From positions 1 to 64,000 of the forward strand of contig JBBIKW010000006.1 in assembly GCA_037445225.1 (NCBI GenBank): 64,000 nucleotides of DNA, written 5' to 3'. The position numbers and the translations under genes were made by a program. The notes beneath the pieces are model-generated. The model saw only the letters and a program-made list of their open reading frames with translations, had not been told where the DNA came from and searched no databases. Origin of the DNA: M3007 sp037445225. GTDB lineage: Bacteria > Bacteroidota > Bacteroidia > Chitinophagales > Saprospiraceae. Positions within the stretch are counted from its first letter, which is position 1. Every line of letters begins with the position of its first letter. Below, one piece after another: positions 48,457-57,292 of the stretch.

Positions 48457-50094
48457 ATGGCAGTTAAACAAATTAGTTTCGATACAGATGCCCGAGAAAG
48501 TCTCAAGCACGGCATCGACGCTTTGGCCAATGCAGTCAAAGTGACGTTGGGGCCCAAGGGGCGCAATGTGGTTATTCAAAAAACCTTTGGCGCGCCTACG
48601 GTGACTAAGGACGGCGTGACGGTAGCCAAGGAGATCGAGTTGGAAGATCCGGTGGCGAACATGGGCGCCCAGATGGTGAAAGAGGTGGCCAGCAAGACGG
48701 CAGATGCCGCTGGCGATGGCACCACGACGGCGACGGTGTTGGCCCAGGCGATGGTTACCGCTGGGCTGAAAAGCGTGTCCGCTGGTGCTAACCCGATGGA
48801 CCTTAAGCGCGGTATAGACAAGGCGGTCAAAGCCGTGGTGGAGCACCTCAAGAAACAGTCGGAGCAAATCGGCGACGACTTTAGCAAGATTGAGCAGGTT
48901 GCCTCTATCTCGGCCAACAACGACGACACCATCGGTAAGCTCATCGCCGACGCTATGCGGCGCGTCACCAAAGATGGCGTGATCACCGTCGAGGAGGCGA
49001 AGGGTACCGATACCTATATGGAGGAAGTTATCGGCATGCAGTTCGACCGCGGCTATCTGAGCCCTTACTTCATCACGGATGCCGATAAGATGGTGGTCGA
49101 ATACGAGAACCCGTACCTGCTCATCACGGACCGCAAGATCAACAACATGCAGGACTTAGTGCCCATCTTGGAGCGCACCTTGCAGACAGGTCGTCCGCTG
49201 TTGATCATTGCTGAGGATGTAGAAAGCCAGGCGTTGGGTGTGCTTGTGGTCAACCGTCTGCGCGCGGGCCTCAAAGTGGTGGCAGTGAAAGCGCCGGGCT
49301 TTGGCGATCGCCGTAAGGCCATGCTCGAAGATATTGCTATCCTGACGGGCGGTACCGTCATCAGCGAAGAGCAAGGCTACAAGCTGGAGAATACCGACTT
49401 GTCGATGCTCGGTACCTGCGAGCGCATTACGGTGGATAAGGACAACACCACCATCGTGGGCGGTAAAGGAAAGCCCGAGGCGATCAAGGCGCGGATCAAC
49501 CAGATCAAGCAACAAATCGAGACCACCACGAGCGACTACGATCGCGAAAAACTGCAAGAGCGCCTGGCGAAGCTGGCTGGCGGTGTTGCGGTGCTGTACG
49601 TGGGCGCGCCCACCGAGGTAGAGATGAAAGAGAAGAAAGACCGCGTCGACGATGCCCTGCACGCCACCCGTGCTGCCATTGAAGAAGGTATCGTAGTAGG
49701 TGGCGGCGTGGCCTTGGTGCGGGCTATCTCCAGCTTGGATAACCTGAAAGGAGCCAACGAAGACGAAAATATCGGCATCAACATCGTGCGCAAGGCGTTG
49801 GAAGCGCCTATCCGCGTCATCGCCGAAAATGCCGGTATCGATGGCTCTATCGTCTTCCACAAAGTGCTGGAGGGTAAAGACGGCTTCGGATACAACGCTC
49901 GCACGGATCAGTTCGAAGATCTGAAGAAAGCGGGCGTCATCGATCCGACCAAGGTAACGCGCATCGCATTGGAAAATGCCGCTTCTATTGCGGGCTTAGT
50001 GCTGACTACGGAGTGTGTCATCAACGAGAAGCCCGAGAAAAAGGCTTCGATGAACGGCGCCCACTCGGGCATGGGCGGCATGGACATGATGTAA
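48457..50094 (+). CDS. groL: Chaperonin GroEL
   Basis: 545 residues. The 14-mer Hsp60 chaperonin that folds proteins with GroES and ATP. Typical features are TLGPKGRNVVIQKTFGAPTV, the ATP site DGTTTATVLAQAM, GYLSPYFITD, VAVKAPGFGDRRKAMLEDIA and the Gly/Met-rich C-terminal end (HSGMGGMDMM). It is followed by a strong terminator. Confidence 0.98.
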   Translation: MAVKQISFDTDARESLKHGIDALANAVKVTLGPKGRNVVIQKTFGAPTVTKDGVTVAKEIELEDPVANMGAQMVKEVASKTADAAGDGTTTATVLAQAMVTAGLKSVSAGANPMDLKRGIDKAVKAVVEHLKKQSEQIGDDFSKIEQVASISANNDDTIGKLIADAMRRVTKDGVITVEEAKGTDTYMEEVIGMQFDRGYLSPYFITDADKMVVEYENPYLLITDRKINNMQDLVPILERTLQTGRPLLIIAEDVESQALGVLVVNRLRAGLKVVAVKAPGFGDRRKAMLEDIAILTGGTVISEEQGYKLENTDLSMLGTCERITVDKDNTTIVGGKGKPEAIKARINQIKQQIETTTSDYDREKLQERLAKLAGGVAVLYVGAPTEVEMKEKKDRVDDALHATRAAIEEGIVVGGGVALVRAISSLDNLKGANEDENIGINIVRKALEAPIRVIAENAGIDGSIVFHKVLEGKDGFGYNARTDQFEDLKKAGVIDPTKVTRIALENAASIAGLVLTTECVINEKPEKKASMNGAHSGMGGMDMM

Positions 50095-50134
50095 TCGGAG
50101 GTCGAAAGAAAAAGACCTAGCTTTATTTTTATTA

Positions 50135-50167
50135 GGGGGCGAGCCAAAAGGGCTCGCTCCTTTTTTT
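50135..50167 (+). terminator. Terminator of groESL
   Basis: Hairpin with GCGAGCC/GGCTCGC core and AAAAG loop, directly followed by TTTTTTT. Confidence 0.9.
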
Positions 50168-50181
50168 GTACCTCGTTCTTT

Positions 50182-51186
50182 TTATAGAGGCATGGGAAGC
50201 GGGAACTGCTCGACGCGAATGTTTTCTGCGCAGGCGAAGTGCCCCTGCGGGCAGGCGCGCCGGCCATGCAAGCCGCAGGGGCGGCAGGACAAATAGCCCT
50301 CTGCTTCTACCACCCAAGAGCGGCTCGACAATGGGCCAAACCCAAATGCCGGTGTCGTAGAGCAAAATACAGCAACCACCGGCGCATCTACGGCGGAAGC
50401 CAAGTGTAAGGGCGCCGAGTCGTTGACGTAGCTCATGGCGGCCCCACGCATCAAGGCCGCCGAAGCCAACAGCGATAGTTGCCCCGCAACGTTGTACACC
50501 TGCGGGCGCTTAACCGACTGCAAGATGGCCTCGCAGGCCGTCCGATCGCTAGCGCTTCCTAAAAGCAGCACGGCATACGACTCTGGAATGCGCTCGATAA
50601 GCGCCACCCATTTGTGTGCAGGAAGTTGCTTAGTAAACCACACGGAGGTCGGTGCCACGCACACCCACGGCCTGTCGGCAGGTGCCCATGCCCTGGCCTC
50701 CCGCTGATCTTCAGGCGTTGGGTAGAGGCGTGGCGGCTCAAAAGAGTCGTCAGTGAGGTGGTCGATCAAGGACAAATTGCGCTCCACTTCGTGGATCCAG
50801 TGCTCTGCCTTACGACCCACGACATGAGGTACGCGTCGGCTAAACAGCCAAGAAAGCGGGTTTTTATCGAAACCCACCGTATGACGTGCTCTAAGGGCAA
50901 CGGTCAAGGCGCCAGAAGCGGCGAAGCGCTGGCAATTGATGACCCAATCGTAGCGCTCCTGGCGAAGGCGCGCTGCCAACTGCCACAAGTGGGCGTATTT
51001 GCGGCGCCGCTTCTCCCAAACCCACACCCTCCGGATGAAAGGATGGCCTCGCAACAGCCCTTCATTGCCGGCGCGAACGACAAAATCGATTTGTGCCTGC
51101 GGAAAAAAACGAAACAGCTTCTCGGCTAGGGGAGTGGCCAACACTACATCGCCGATAAATGCCGTCTGTATGACGAGAAATCTCAC
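50182..51186 (-). CDS. Glycosyltransferase family 9 (heptosyltransferase-like)
   Basis: 334 residues. GT9 enzymes add ADP-heptose or related sugars to the lipopolysaccharide inner core at the cytoplasmic face. N-terminal MRFLVIQTAFIGDVVLATPL is the classic GT9 opening (IGD with the catalytic Asp). RKYAHLWQLAARLRQERYDW and INCQRF follow. The C-terminal donor-binding half has PWVCVAPTSVWFTKQLP, VNDSAPLHLASAVDAPVVAVF and FGFGPLS. The acceptor sugar is not known. No other lipopolysaccharide genes are adjacent. Confidence 0.9.
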   Translation of the reverse strand: MRFLVIQTAFIGDVVLATPLAEKLFRFFPQAQIDFVVRAGNEGLLRGHPFIRRVWVWEKRRRKYAHLWQLAARLRQERYDWVINCQRFAASGALTVALRARHTVGFDKNPLSWLFSRRVPHVVGRKAEHWIHEVERNLSLIDHLTDDSFEPPRLYPTPEDQREARAWAPADRPWVCVAPTSVWFTKQLPAHKWVALIERIPESYAVLLLGSASDRTACEAILQSVKRPQVYNVAGQLSLLASAALMRGAAMSYVNDSAPLHLASAVDAPVVAVFCSTTPAFGFGPLSSRSWVVEAEGYLSCRPCGLHGRRACPQGHFACAENIRVEQFPLPMPL

Positions 51187-51210
51187 CGCGCAAAAGTCGG
51201 GAAAAAACCC

Positions 51211-51447
51211 TCACCATACCGGGCGCAAATCGGGCTGATCGGCGTACCCCCATTCGGCAGCTTCTTTCAACTCATCAGGCGGCTCGGAAGTGTCTTTTAA
51301 CACTCGAATCACCACCCAAACTACCAAAAAGGGCGATATGCCAAACAGTGTCCATGCTACGCCAACGCCCAAAAAGGGAGCAGCGAGTGCGAGAAACACT
51401 AAGACGCCCGTGGCCGTGCCGATAGCCCAACGCGAAGAGCGATCCAT
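51211..51447 (-). CDS. Small two-helix membrane protein
   Basis: 78 residues. Two adjacent hydrophobic helices (about 9-26 and 28-48) and a short acidic tail (KDTSEPPDELKEAAEWGYADQPDLRPVW). The layout resembles small conserved Bacteroidota membrane proteins, but I know no function. It lies 24 nt upstream of the glycosyltransferase gene on the same strand, so the two could form an operon. Confidence 0.65.
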   Translation of the reverse strand: MDRSSRWAIGTATGVLVFLALAAPFLGVGVAWTLFGISPFLVVWVVIRVLKDTSEPPDELKEAAEWGYADQPDLRPVW

Positions 51448-51602
51448 TTCATTGCTTTTGGCCGCAAGATAAGTGCACGGGGCATCTGGAAAAATGCCGG
51501 TGCATTCTTTTTTGGGCAGACAACACCTCTCAGTGGAGCTCCGACTTCCCTAAAACTGCGCTTTTTTCCTAGCGTAAAAATTGCATACAACTAAAAAGGC
51601 CT

Positions 51603-51610
51603 TACCTTTG
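51603..51610 (+). promoter_or_regulatory. -7 box for tRNA-Leu
   Basis: TACCTTTG, exact consensus, 18 nt before the tRNA. TTG at 51580-51582 stands at -33 spacing. Confidence 0.7.
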
Positions 51611-51628
51611 CAGTCGCTTAGCCCTCAT

Positions 51629-51712
51629 GCGGGAATGGCGGAACTGGTAGACGCACACGTTTCAGGGGCGTGCGCCCTCACGGGCATGCGAGTTCGACTC
51701 TCGCTTCCCGCA
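51629..51712 (+). tRNA. tRNA-Leu (anticodon CAG)
   Basis: Class II tRNA of 84 nt. The acceptor GCGGGAA pairs with TTCCCGC and the discriminator is A. Anticodon stem CACGT/GCGTG encloses loop TTCAGGG. A long variable arm (CGCCCTCACGGGC) is typical of Leu. The T-arm is GCGAG TTCGACT CTCGC. CCA is not encoded, unlike the tRNA-Met in this window. Confidence 0.93.
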
Positions 51713-51722
51713 CTTCTCAGCC

Positions 51723-51757
51723 AAAAGGGTCGGTGTTGTGGCAACACCGGCCCTTTT
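51723..51757. terminator. Bidirectional terminator between tRNA-Leu and tlpA-like gene
   Basis: A near-perfect stem of about 16 bp (AAAAGGGTCGGTGTTG with CAACACCGGCCCTTTT) and a 3-nt loop, with T-rich ends on both strands. Confidence 0.85.
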
Positions 51758-51783
51758 CTCTTTGACCGCGCAGCCCCTTCTTT

Positions 51784-52278
51784 TTAACGGTGAAGCTCCT
51801 TGAGCCGCTCCTCCAATTCCAACTCGTCTCCCGGGGCATAGCCGGTATGCTCGTAGACGATGTTCCCTTTGGCATCTACGATTAAAGTGTGGGGTATCTG
51901 AGCGACATTGGCTGCCAGTTGGAACTCTTTGTTGAAGTCATGGAGGATCTCATAGGGCCATTTTCGCTGGGCGACCATGGCGGGCACCTTAGCGGCTGTG
52001 CGCGAGTCGTCCACGCTCACAGCAATCAGCTGGACCCGATATTTTTCCCGCCACTCGTCGTAGTAATCCAGGATAGCATCGAGCTCTTTCTTGCAAGGAG
52101 AACACCACGTGGCCCAAAAGCTGATAATGGTGATCTGGTCGCCTTGGGTAACCTCCCGGATATCCACCGTTTTTCCCTCCAACGTTTTGAGTTTGGCGGA
52201 GGCTAACTGCTTATTTTCTTGGGCGTTCGAGGCAAGGGCGAGGCAGACAAATGCCATGAGAAACAGATTTTTCTTCAT
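51784..52278 (-). CDS. TlpA-like periplasmic thioredoxin
   Basis: 164 residues. A signal peptide (MKKNLFLMAFVCLALASNAQ) is followed by a TlpA/AhpC-TSA-type thioredoxin fold: IISFWATWC59SPC62KKELDAI with the redox pair, then VSVDDSRTA, the cis-Pro region VAQIPHTLIVDAKGNIVYEHTGY. It probably reduces periplasmic disulfides. The DsbD-like protein at 17634 is a plausible electron donor. It converges with tRNA-Leu and is divergent from sucB. Confidence 0.9.
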   Translation of the reverse strand: MKKNLFLMAFVCLALASNAQENKQLASAKLKTLEGKTVDIREVTQGDQITIISFWATWCSPCKKELDAILDYYDEWREKYRVQLIAVSVDDSRTAAKVPAMVAQRKWPYEILHDFNKEFQLAANVAQIPHTLIVDAKGNIVYEHTGYAPGDELELEERLKELHR

Positions 52279-52412
52279 ACAGCCGAAACAAATAGGTGAA
52301 ATTCGGTTTCAAAAATACGGCGCCTATGCTGTGCAGTGCCGCTAACGCCAATAAAGAGGGCGCGCTTGTCTTTGGCACAGCGCTTTTCGCAAACAAATCG
52401 CACCTCATCCGC

Positions 52413-52420
52413 TACTTTTG
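52413..52420 (+). promoter_or_regulatory. -7 box for sucB
   Basis: TACTTTTG, exact TAnnTTTG, 44 nt before ATG 52465. It lies inside the longer frame and therefore supports the later start. Confidence 0.55.
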
Positions 52421-52464
52421 CAGCGCACTTGTTCACTTCTCTTTTTGCAATTTTTGTTCACGAG

Positions 52465-53733
52465 ATGCCTATCATTGAACTTCGCATTCCCAACTTAGGC
52501 GAGTCTATTTCGAGCGTTACATTTTCCAAATGGTTAAAGGAGGACGGCTCATGGGTCGCCATGGATGAGCCGTTGTGTGAGATTGAAACCGAAAAAGCCA
52601 ACCAGGAGCTCTCCGCCGATCAGGCTGGCCGGCTGGTACACGTTGCGAAGGAGGGCGAGGATTTGGAGGTAGGTGCTGTTTTTGCGCGCATCGATACCGA
52701 CGCCGCACAGGTATCGGCACCGGATGCCTCTGTCGAGTCGGAGTCCACCGCAGGTGCGGCGTCGCAGAAGGTATCCAGCGATCGGGGCTATGCCGGCGGC
52801 CATCCCTCACCGGCTGCCGCTAAGATCTTAGCCGAAGCCGGGCTGAGCAGCGACGCCGTAGAAGGCACTGGCCGCGGTGGCCGCATCACCAAAGAGGATG
52901 CCTTAAAGGCCGTGGCGCAGAAGATGTCGGCAACCGAAGCGTCAGCTCCTTCAGAGGTAGCCTCTGCTTCCTCGACCCAAAAGGCGGAAGAAACGCCGTC
53001 GGGGGTAAACACAACAGCCCGGACTTCATTCAGTCGCGAAGAGCACCGCCAGCGCATGACGCGGATGCGCCGCACCATAGCGCGCCGACTGGTGAGCGCT
53101 AAGAACAATACGGCTATGCTAACCACCTTCAACGAGGTGGATATGAGCGCCGTTATCGCCCTACGCGAGAAGTACCAGGAGGCCTTCGTGAAGAAATACG
53201 GCATCAAGCTGGGCTTCATGTCGATCTTCGCCAAGGCATGTGCTAAGGTGCTCTTAGAGATGCCCGACGTCAATGCCTTTATCGACGGCGACGACATCGT
53301 GTACCACTACTATGCCGATATCAGCATCGCCATCAGCACACCTAACGGACTGGTGGTGCCGCCCATACGAAACGTCGAGAGCTTAGGCTTTCATGAGATC
53401 GAACTCCAGCTCAAGGAGCTGGCGACGAAGGCGCGCGAAGGGCGCCTGTCGTTAGAGGAGATGAGCGGCGGGACGTTCACCATCACGAATGGAGGCATCT
53501 TTGGCAGCTTAATGAGCACGCCGATCATCAATGAGCCGCAAAGCGCCATCTTGGGCATGCACGCCATCAAGGAGCGACCGGTAGCCGTCAACGGACAGGT
53601 GGAAATCCGCCCCATGATGTACGTAGCGCTCAGCTACGACCACCGCATCATCGACGGCGCTACGTCGGTGACCTTCTTAGTGAAGGTGAAGGATCTGATC
53701 GAAGACCCCGTGCGCCTGCTGTTGGACCTGTAA
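52465..53733 (+). CDS. sucB: 2-oxoglutarate dehydrogenase E2 (dihydrolipoyl succinyltransferase)
   Basis: 422 residues. It transfers succinyl groups from E1 to CoA in the TCA cycle. One lipoyl domain (IPNLGESISSVTFSKWL; lipoyl Lys44 in ETEKANQEL) is followed by an Ala/Ser/Glu-rich linker. A peripheral-subunit-binding domain (PAAAKILAEAGLSSDAVEGT) comes next, then a second linker. The catalytic domain has TTFNEVDMSAVIALREKY, KYGIKLGFMSIFAKAC and HRIIDG (His393, Asp397). These acyltransferase phrases fit the succinyltransferase class best; a branched-chain or mixed role with the E1 at 10688 is possible. No E1o or E3 gene is nearby. Confidence 0.92.
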   Translation: MPIIELRIPNLGESISSVTFSKWLKEDGSWVAMDEPLCEIETEKANQELSADQAGRLVHVAKEGEDLEVGAVFARIDTDAAQVSAPDASVESESTAGAASQKVSSDRGYAGGHPSPAAAKILAEAGLSSDAVEGTGRGGRITKEDALKAVAQKMSATEASAPSEVASASSTQKAEETPSGVNTTARTSFSREEHRQRMTRMRRTIARRLVSAKNNTAMLTTFNEVDMSAVIALREKYQEAFVKKYGIKLGFMSIFAKACAKVLLEMPDVNAFIDGDDIVYHYYADISIAISTPNGLVVPPIRNVESLGFHEIELQLKELATKAREGRLSLEEMSGGTFTITNGGIFGSLMSTPIINEPQSAILGMHAIKERPVAVNGQVEIRPMMYVALSYDHRIIDGATSVTFLVKVKDLIEDPVRLLLDL

Positions 53734-53747
53734 GCGATCGTTTGCGC

Positions 53748-55190
53748 TTACTCCACTACCGAGACTTTCAGCATGTTGGTGCGTCCGCGCTTGTGCAGCG
53801 GCATGGCAGCCGTATTGATGAGGATATCGTTAGTTTGGACGATGCCGGCGTTCTTGAGGATCTCATTGCAATCTTGGATCGTCTCATCGGTGCCCGTGTC
53901 GCGGTCGTAATAGAAGCACTGCACACCCCACAACAAGTTCAAGGTGCCTAAGATATGCTCTTGGTCGCTAAACATATAGATGCGCGCGTTTGGGCGATAG
54001 CTGCTCATTTTGAAGGCAGAATAGCCCGATACCGTCAGCCCTACGATGCCCTTAGCGCCAATTTCTTCCGCTACACGGCACGCGTTAAAGCAGATGACGT
54101 CGTTTTGGAAGGTGCTGGCATGGGTGACGGCTTTGGGGCGCTTTGCTTCGATCTGTGGCCAATAGTGGCGTTCGGCTTCTTCGATGATGCGCGTCATGGC
54201 ACGCACCACTAAGGTAGGATGAGCCCCTACCGCCGTTTCTCCACTCAGCATGACCGCATCGGCCCCGTCCAAGACGGCATTGGCCACATCCGTGATCTCA
54301 GCGCGCGTAGGCGAAGGATTTTTGATCATGCTGTCCATCATCTGGGTGGCTACGATCACCGGCCGAGAAAACTGCATGCACAGCTGGATGATCTCTTTTT
54401 GGGTGATGGGGAGCCGCTCCATCGGCATTTCAATGGCTAAGTCACCTCGGGCAATCATGATGCCGTTGGCCGCCTTGACAATGGAGCGAATATTGCGCAC
54501 CGCCTCCGGCTTTTCGATCTTAGCCATGACCTTAGCTCGATGTCGGCGCGCTTCGATGCGTCGGCGCAAGTCGTCTACATCTTCGCGCGAGCGCACAAAA
54601 GAGAGCGCAATCCAATTGACCGACGGCTGAGAAAGAATAAAGTCCAAGTCGGCCAAGTCTTTTTCCGTTAGGGCGGGCAGCTTGATATTCGTATCGGGCA
54701 AGTTAACACCTTTATTGCTGCTCAACACACCGCCGTGCAAGCAACGCAATTGCACTTGTCCCTTCTTGTCGGTAGCAATGACTTCGAACTCCAGCTTGCC
54801 GTCGTCCATCAAAATGCGCTCGCCCACTTCACAGTCTTCGGCAAACTGCTCGTAAGACATGTATATCTTTTCGCGGGTGCCAATGACTTCCTCGTTTACT
54901 AAGGTGATCACGTCGCCAACATTCAGCGTTAAAGCGTCGTTTTCGATGCGGCCAATGCGCAACTTAGGCCCCTGCAAATCCGCCAAAATTCCAAGGTGAA
55001 TGTGGTATTCGCGGTTGATATATTCAATGTGTTGGATGACCTCTAAGTGTTCCTGATGGGTGCCGTGGCTAAAATTGAGCCGGAAGACGTCCACACCCGC
55101 TTCTACCAGCGCCAACAGTTGTTCGGGCTTCCGACAAGCAGGCCCCACTGTCGCTACAATCTTAGTATTTTGACCGCTGTGTTTTCTCAT
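53748..55190 (-). CDS. pyk: Pyruvate kinase
   Basis: 480 residues from ATG 55190 (MRKHSGQNTKIVATVGPAC). An alternative Met at 55238 adds 16 residues. It converts phosphoenolpyruvate and ADP to pyruvate and ATP. Hallmarks are VFRLNFSHGTHQEHLEVI, ILADLQGPKLRIG, the catalytic Lys region VMAKIEKPEAVRNI, GIMIARGDLAIEMP, VIVATQMMDSMI and VMLSGETAVGAHP. The C-terminal domain ends in TNMLKVSVVE. The region 55191-55529 holds this gene's promoter and the acpP leader and no further gene. Confidence 0.96.
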   Translation of the reverse strand: MRKHSGQNTKIVATVGPACRKPEQLLALVEAGVDVFRLNFSHGTHQEHLEVIQHIEYINREYHIHLGILADLQGPKLRIGRIENDALTLNVGDVITLVNEEVIGTREKIYMSYEQFAEDCEVGERILMDDGKLEFEVIATDKKGQVQLRCLHGGVLSSNKGVNLPDTNIKLPALTEKDLADLDFILSQPSVNWIALSFVRSREDVDDLRRRIEARRHRAKVMAKIEKPEAVRNIRSIVKAANGIMIARGDLAIEMPMERLPITQKEIIQLCMQFSRPVIVATQMMDSMIKNPSPTRAEITDVANAVLDGADAVMLSGETAVGAHPTLVVRAMTRIIEEAERHYWPQIEAKRPKAVTHASTFQNDVICFNACRVAEEIGAKGIVGLTVSGYSAFKMSSYRPNARIYMFSDQEHILGTLNLLWGVQCFYYDRDTGTDETIQDCNEILKNAGIVQTNDILINTAAMPLHKRGRTNMLKVSVVE

Positions 55191-55280
55191 GAGGGGAATG
55201 TTCTGAGAAAAGAGCGTCTCTGCCTCTGCCCGTACCATGAAGAAGATTTTTAGTGTAAAAAATACAATAAGTAAACGCCA

Positions 55281-55288
55281 CAAAGATA
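55281..55288 (-). promoter_or_regulatory. -7 box for pyk
   Basis: TATCTTTG on the minus strand, exact consensus. It lies inside the longest open frame (to 55304), which rules out that start. Confidence 0.6.
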
Positions 55289-55529
55289 CGCTTTTCTCCT
55301 TCATCGGTACAAATTTGGCACCAGAACGCTGCTTGTTAACGAAAACTAAACATCTCTTCGACTAGGGCTTGCTTTTGAGAGGTGAGAGGATGTTTCTCGA
55401 GGGTGTTTTAAACAGGGGCTGAAAGGTAGGTTGAAAAATAGCAAACAAAAATTTTTTTAAGACAAACAACAACTGTTTCTTTGCACCTCGAAAAAGGGCA
55501 TTTTTTCACCTAAAGTTCATCTTTCAATT

Positions 55530-55769
55530 ATGGCAAACATCGCCGAACGCGTAAAAAAGATCATTGTAGACAAGTTGGGTGTAGATGAGAACGATGTGAC
55601 ACCCGAAGCGAGTTTCATTCAGGATCTGGGAGCGGACTCGCTCGATACGGTAGAGTTGATCATGGAGTTTGAGCGCGAGTTCGATGTATCTATTCCCGAC
55701 GAGCAGGCAGAGAAGATCCAAACGGTTGGCCAAGCCATCGAGTATTTGGAGAAGCAGCTGGCCTCTTGA
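55530..55769 (+). CDS. acpP: Acyl carrier protein
   Basis: 79 residues, acidic. It carries growing fatty acyl chains on a 4'-phosphopantetheine attached to Ser37 in LGADSLDTVELIM. The rest (VKKIIVDKLGVDENDVTPEA; IPDEQAEKIQTVGQAIEYLE) is standard. It heads the conserved acpP-fabF-rnc cluster. TTTCTTTG at 55476-55483 is one base off a -7 box. Confidence 0.97.
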   Translation: MANIAERVKKIIVDKLGVDENDVTPEASFIQDLGADSLDTVELIMEFEREFDVSIPDEQAEKIQTVGQAIEYLEKQLAS

Positions 55770-55804
55770 TGCTTTGCTGGAGCATCGACGGCGGCGGCAT
55801 ATGC

Positions 55805-55852
55805 AGGAGAGCCGTCTCATTGGTGGAGCCGATGAGGCGGCTCTCCTCTTTT
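55805..55852 (+). terminator. Terminator of acpP
   Basis: A 16-bp stem (AGGAGAGCCGTCTCAT with ATGAGGCGGCTCTCCT, one G-U pair) with an 11-nt loop, followed by CTTTT. It separates acpP from fabF. Confidence 0.85.
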
Positions 55853-55891
55853 CTGTGACAGGCTCGTGGGCGTTGGGTTAGCAGCATTTCA

Positions 55892-55899
55892 TACCTTTG
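55892..55899 (+). promoter_or_regulatory. -7 box for fabF
   Basis: TACCTTTG, exact consensus, 59 nt before ATG 55959; it argues against the start at 55866. Confidence 0.6.
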
Positions 55900-55958
55900 C
55901 CGCCATCGGGCGCATTTTTAGATGTATTTGTCACCATTTAGCTATCCTTATACCCTCT

Positions 55959-57212
55959 ATGATGTTGAGACGCGTTGTCATCACGGGCATGGGTGCCATC
56001 ACTCCTATTGGCAATACACTGGACGCCTATCTGGACGGCTTGCGCCGCGGAGAGAGTGGTGCCGTTCCCATCACTCAGTTCGATGCCAGTCTGTTTAAGA
56101 CCCGATTTGCCTGCGAAGTAAAGGGCTTTAACCCAGAAGAGCACCTCGACCGTCGGGAAGTGCGCCGCTTAGACCGTTTTACCCAATTTGCCTTAGTGTG
56201 CACAGCGGAAGCCCTTCGCGACTCCGGCTTGGATTTAGACCGAGTGGACAAACAGCGCGTAGGTGTTATTTGGTCTTCGGGTATCGGCGGGTTGGTCACG
56301 TTGGAAAAGGATATCGAAGACCATGCGTTGGGCAATGGTACGCCCCGATATAGCCCTTTCCTTATTCCTAAGATGATTTCCGACATCGCTGCAGGGCAGA
56401 TTTCGATTCAGTACGGCTTCATGGGGGTCAACTATGCTACCGTATCGGCCTGTGCTTCCTCTTCGCACGCGCTGATGAATGCCTTTGATTGCATCCGCAT
56501 GGGACGCGCGGATGTGATTATTTCTGGAGGCTCAGAGGCCACCATTACGAAGACTGCCGTAGGTGGGTTCAACGCCATGAAAGCCCTCAGCGAACGCAAT
56601 GAGGACTACAAGACCGCTTCGCGTCCTTTCGACAAAGACCGCGACGGCTTTGTGTTGGGCGAGGGTGCTGGAGCACTTATTTTGGAAGAATACGAACACG
56701 CTCGCCGGCGCGGCGCGCGCATCTATGCCGAACTCGTCGGTGCCGGAGCCACTGCTGATGCCTACCACATTACGGCTCCTCATCCGGATGGCGTCGGAGT
56801 CGTTCAAGTGATGCGTTTAGCCATAGAAGATGCGGGTATGCTGCCTTCCGACATCGACTACATTAACGTCCACGGAACATCGACGCCCCTGGGCGACGTA
56901 GCCGAACTTAAGGCTATTGGCAAGGTCTTTGGCGACCATGTTTACTCGCTCAATATCTCCTCGACCAAAAGTATGACGGGCCATCTCTTGGGCGCTGCCG
57001 GCGCCGTAGAAGCTATCGCCTCCATATTGGCCATCTACTACGACTTTATTCCGCCCACGATCAATCACTTTACCGACGACCCAGAGATTGACCCCAAGCT
57101 CAACCTTACCTTTAACCAGGCGCAAGAGCGCACTGTTCGCGCAGCCATGAGCAACACCTTCGGCTTTGGTGGCCACAATGCCTCGCTGGTCTTTAAAAAG
57201 TTTGTCGCCTAG
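55959..57212 (+). CDS. fabF: Beta-ketoacyl-ACP synthase II
   Basis: 417 residues from ATG 55959 (a second ATG follows directly). It condenses malonyl-ACP with acyl-ACP in fatty acid elongation. The thiolase-fold catalytic triad is complete: Cys in VSACASSSHALM (about 167), His in NVHGTSTPLGD and His in STKSMTGHLLGAAGA. NTFGFGGHNASLVF closes the protein. It is preceded by acpP with an intervening terminator and its own -7 box, and followed by rnc. Confidence 0.96.
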   Translation: MMLRRVVITGMGAITPIGNTLDAYLDGLRRGESGAVPITQFDASLFKTRFACEVKGFNPEEHLDRREVRRLDRFTQFALVCTAEALRDSGLDLDRVDKQRVGVIWSSGIGGLVTLEKDIEDHALGNGTPRYSPFLIPKMISDIAAGQISIQYGFMGVNYATVSACASSSHALMNAFDCIRMGRADVIISGGSEATITKTAVGGFNAMKALSERNEDYKTASRPFDKDRDGFVLGEGAGALILEEYEHARRRGARIYAELVGAGATADAYHITAPHPDGVGVVQVMRLAIEDAGMLPSDIDYINVHGTSTPLGDVAELKAIGKVFGDHVYSLNISSTKSMTGHLLGAAGAVEAIASILAIYYDFIPPTINHFTDDPEIDPKLNLTFNQAQERTVRAAMSNTFGFGGHNASLVFKKFVA

Positions 57213-57277
57213 CGCACACAAAAGCGCCCGGTGCGCTCCTTGGAAAGCCATCGAAAACCTTTGTTTGAGTATTTGCT

Positions 57278-57285
57278 TAATTTTG
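57278..57285 (+). promoter_or_regulatory. -7 box abutting the rnc start
   Basis: TAATTTTG, exact TAnnTTTG, ending 7 nt before ATG 57293. No good -33 element was seen, so read-through from fabF is also possible. Confidence 0.35.
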
Positions 57286-57292
57286 AGCCGAT

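Noticed and set aside
49156..49860. 234-codon open frame opposite groEL
   Set aside because: Antisense shadow of a highly conserved gene.
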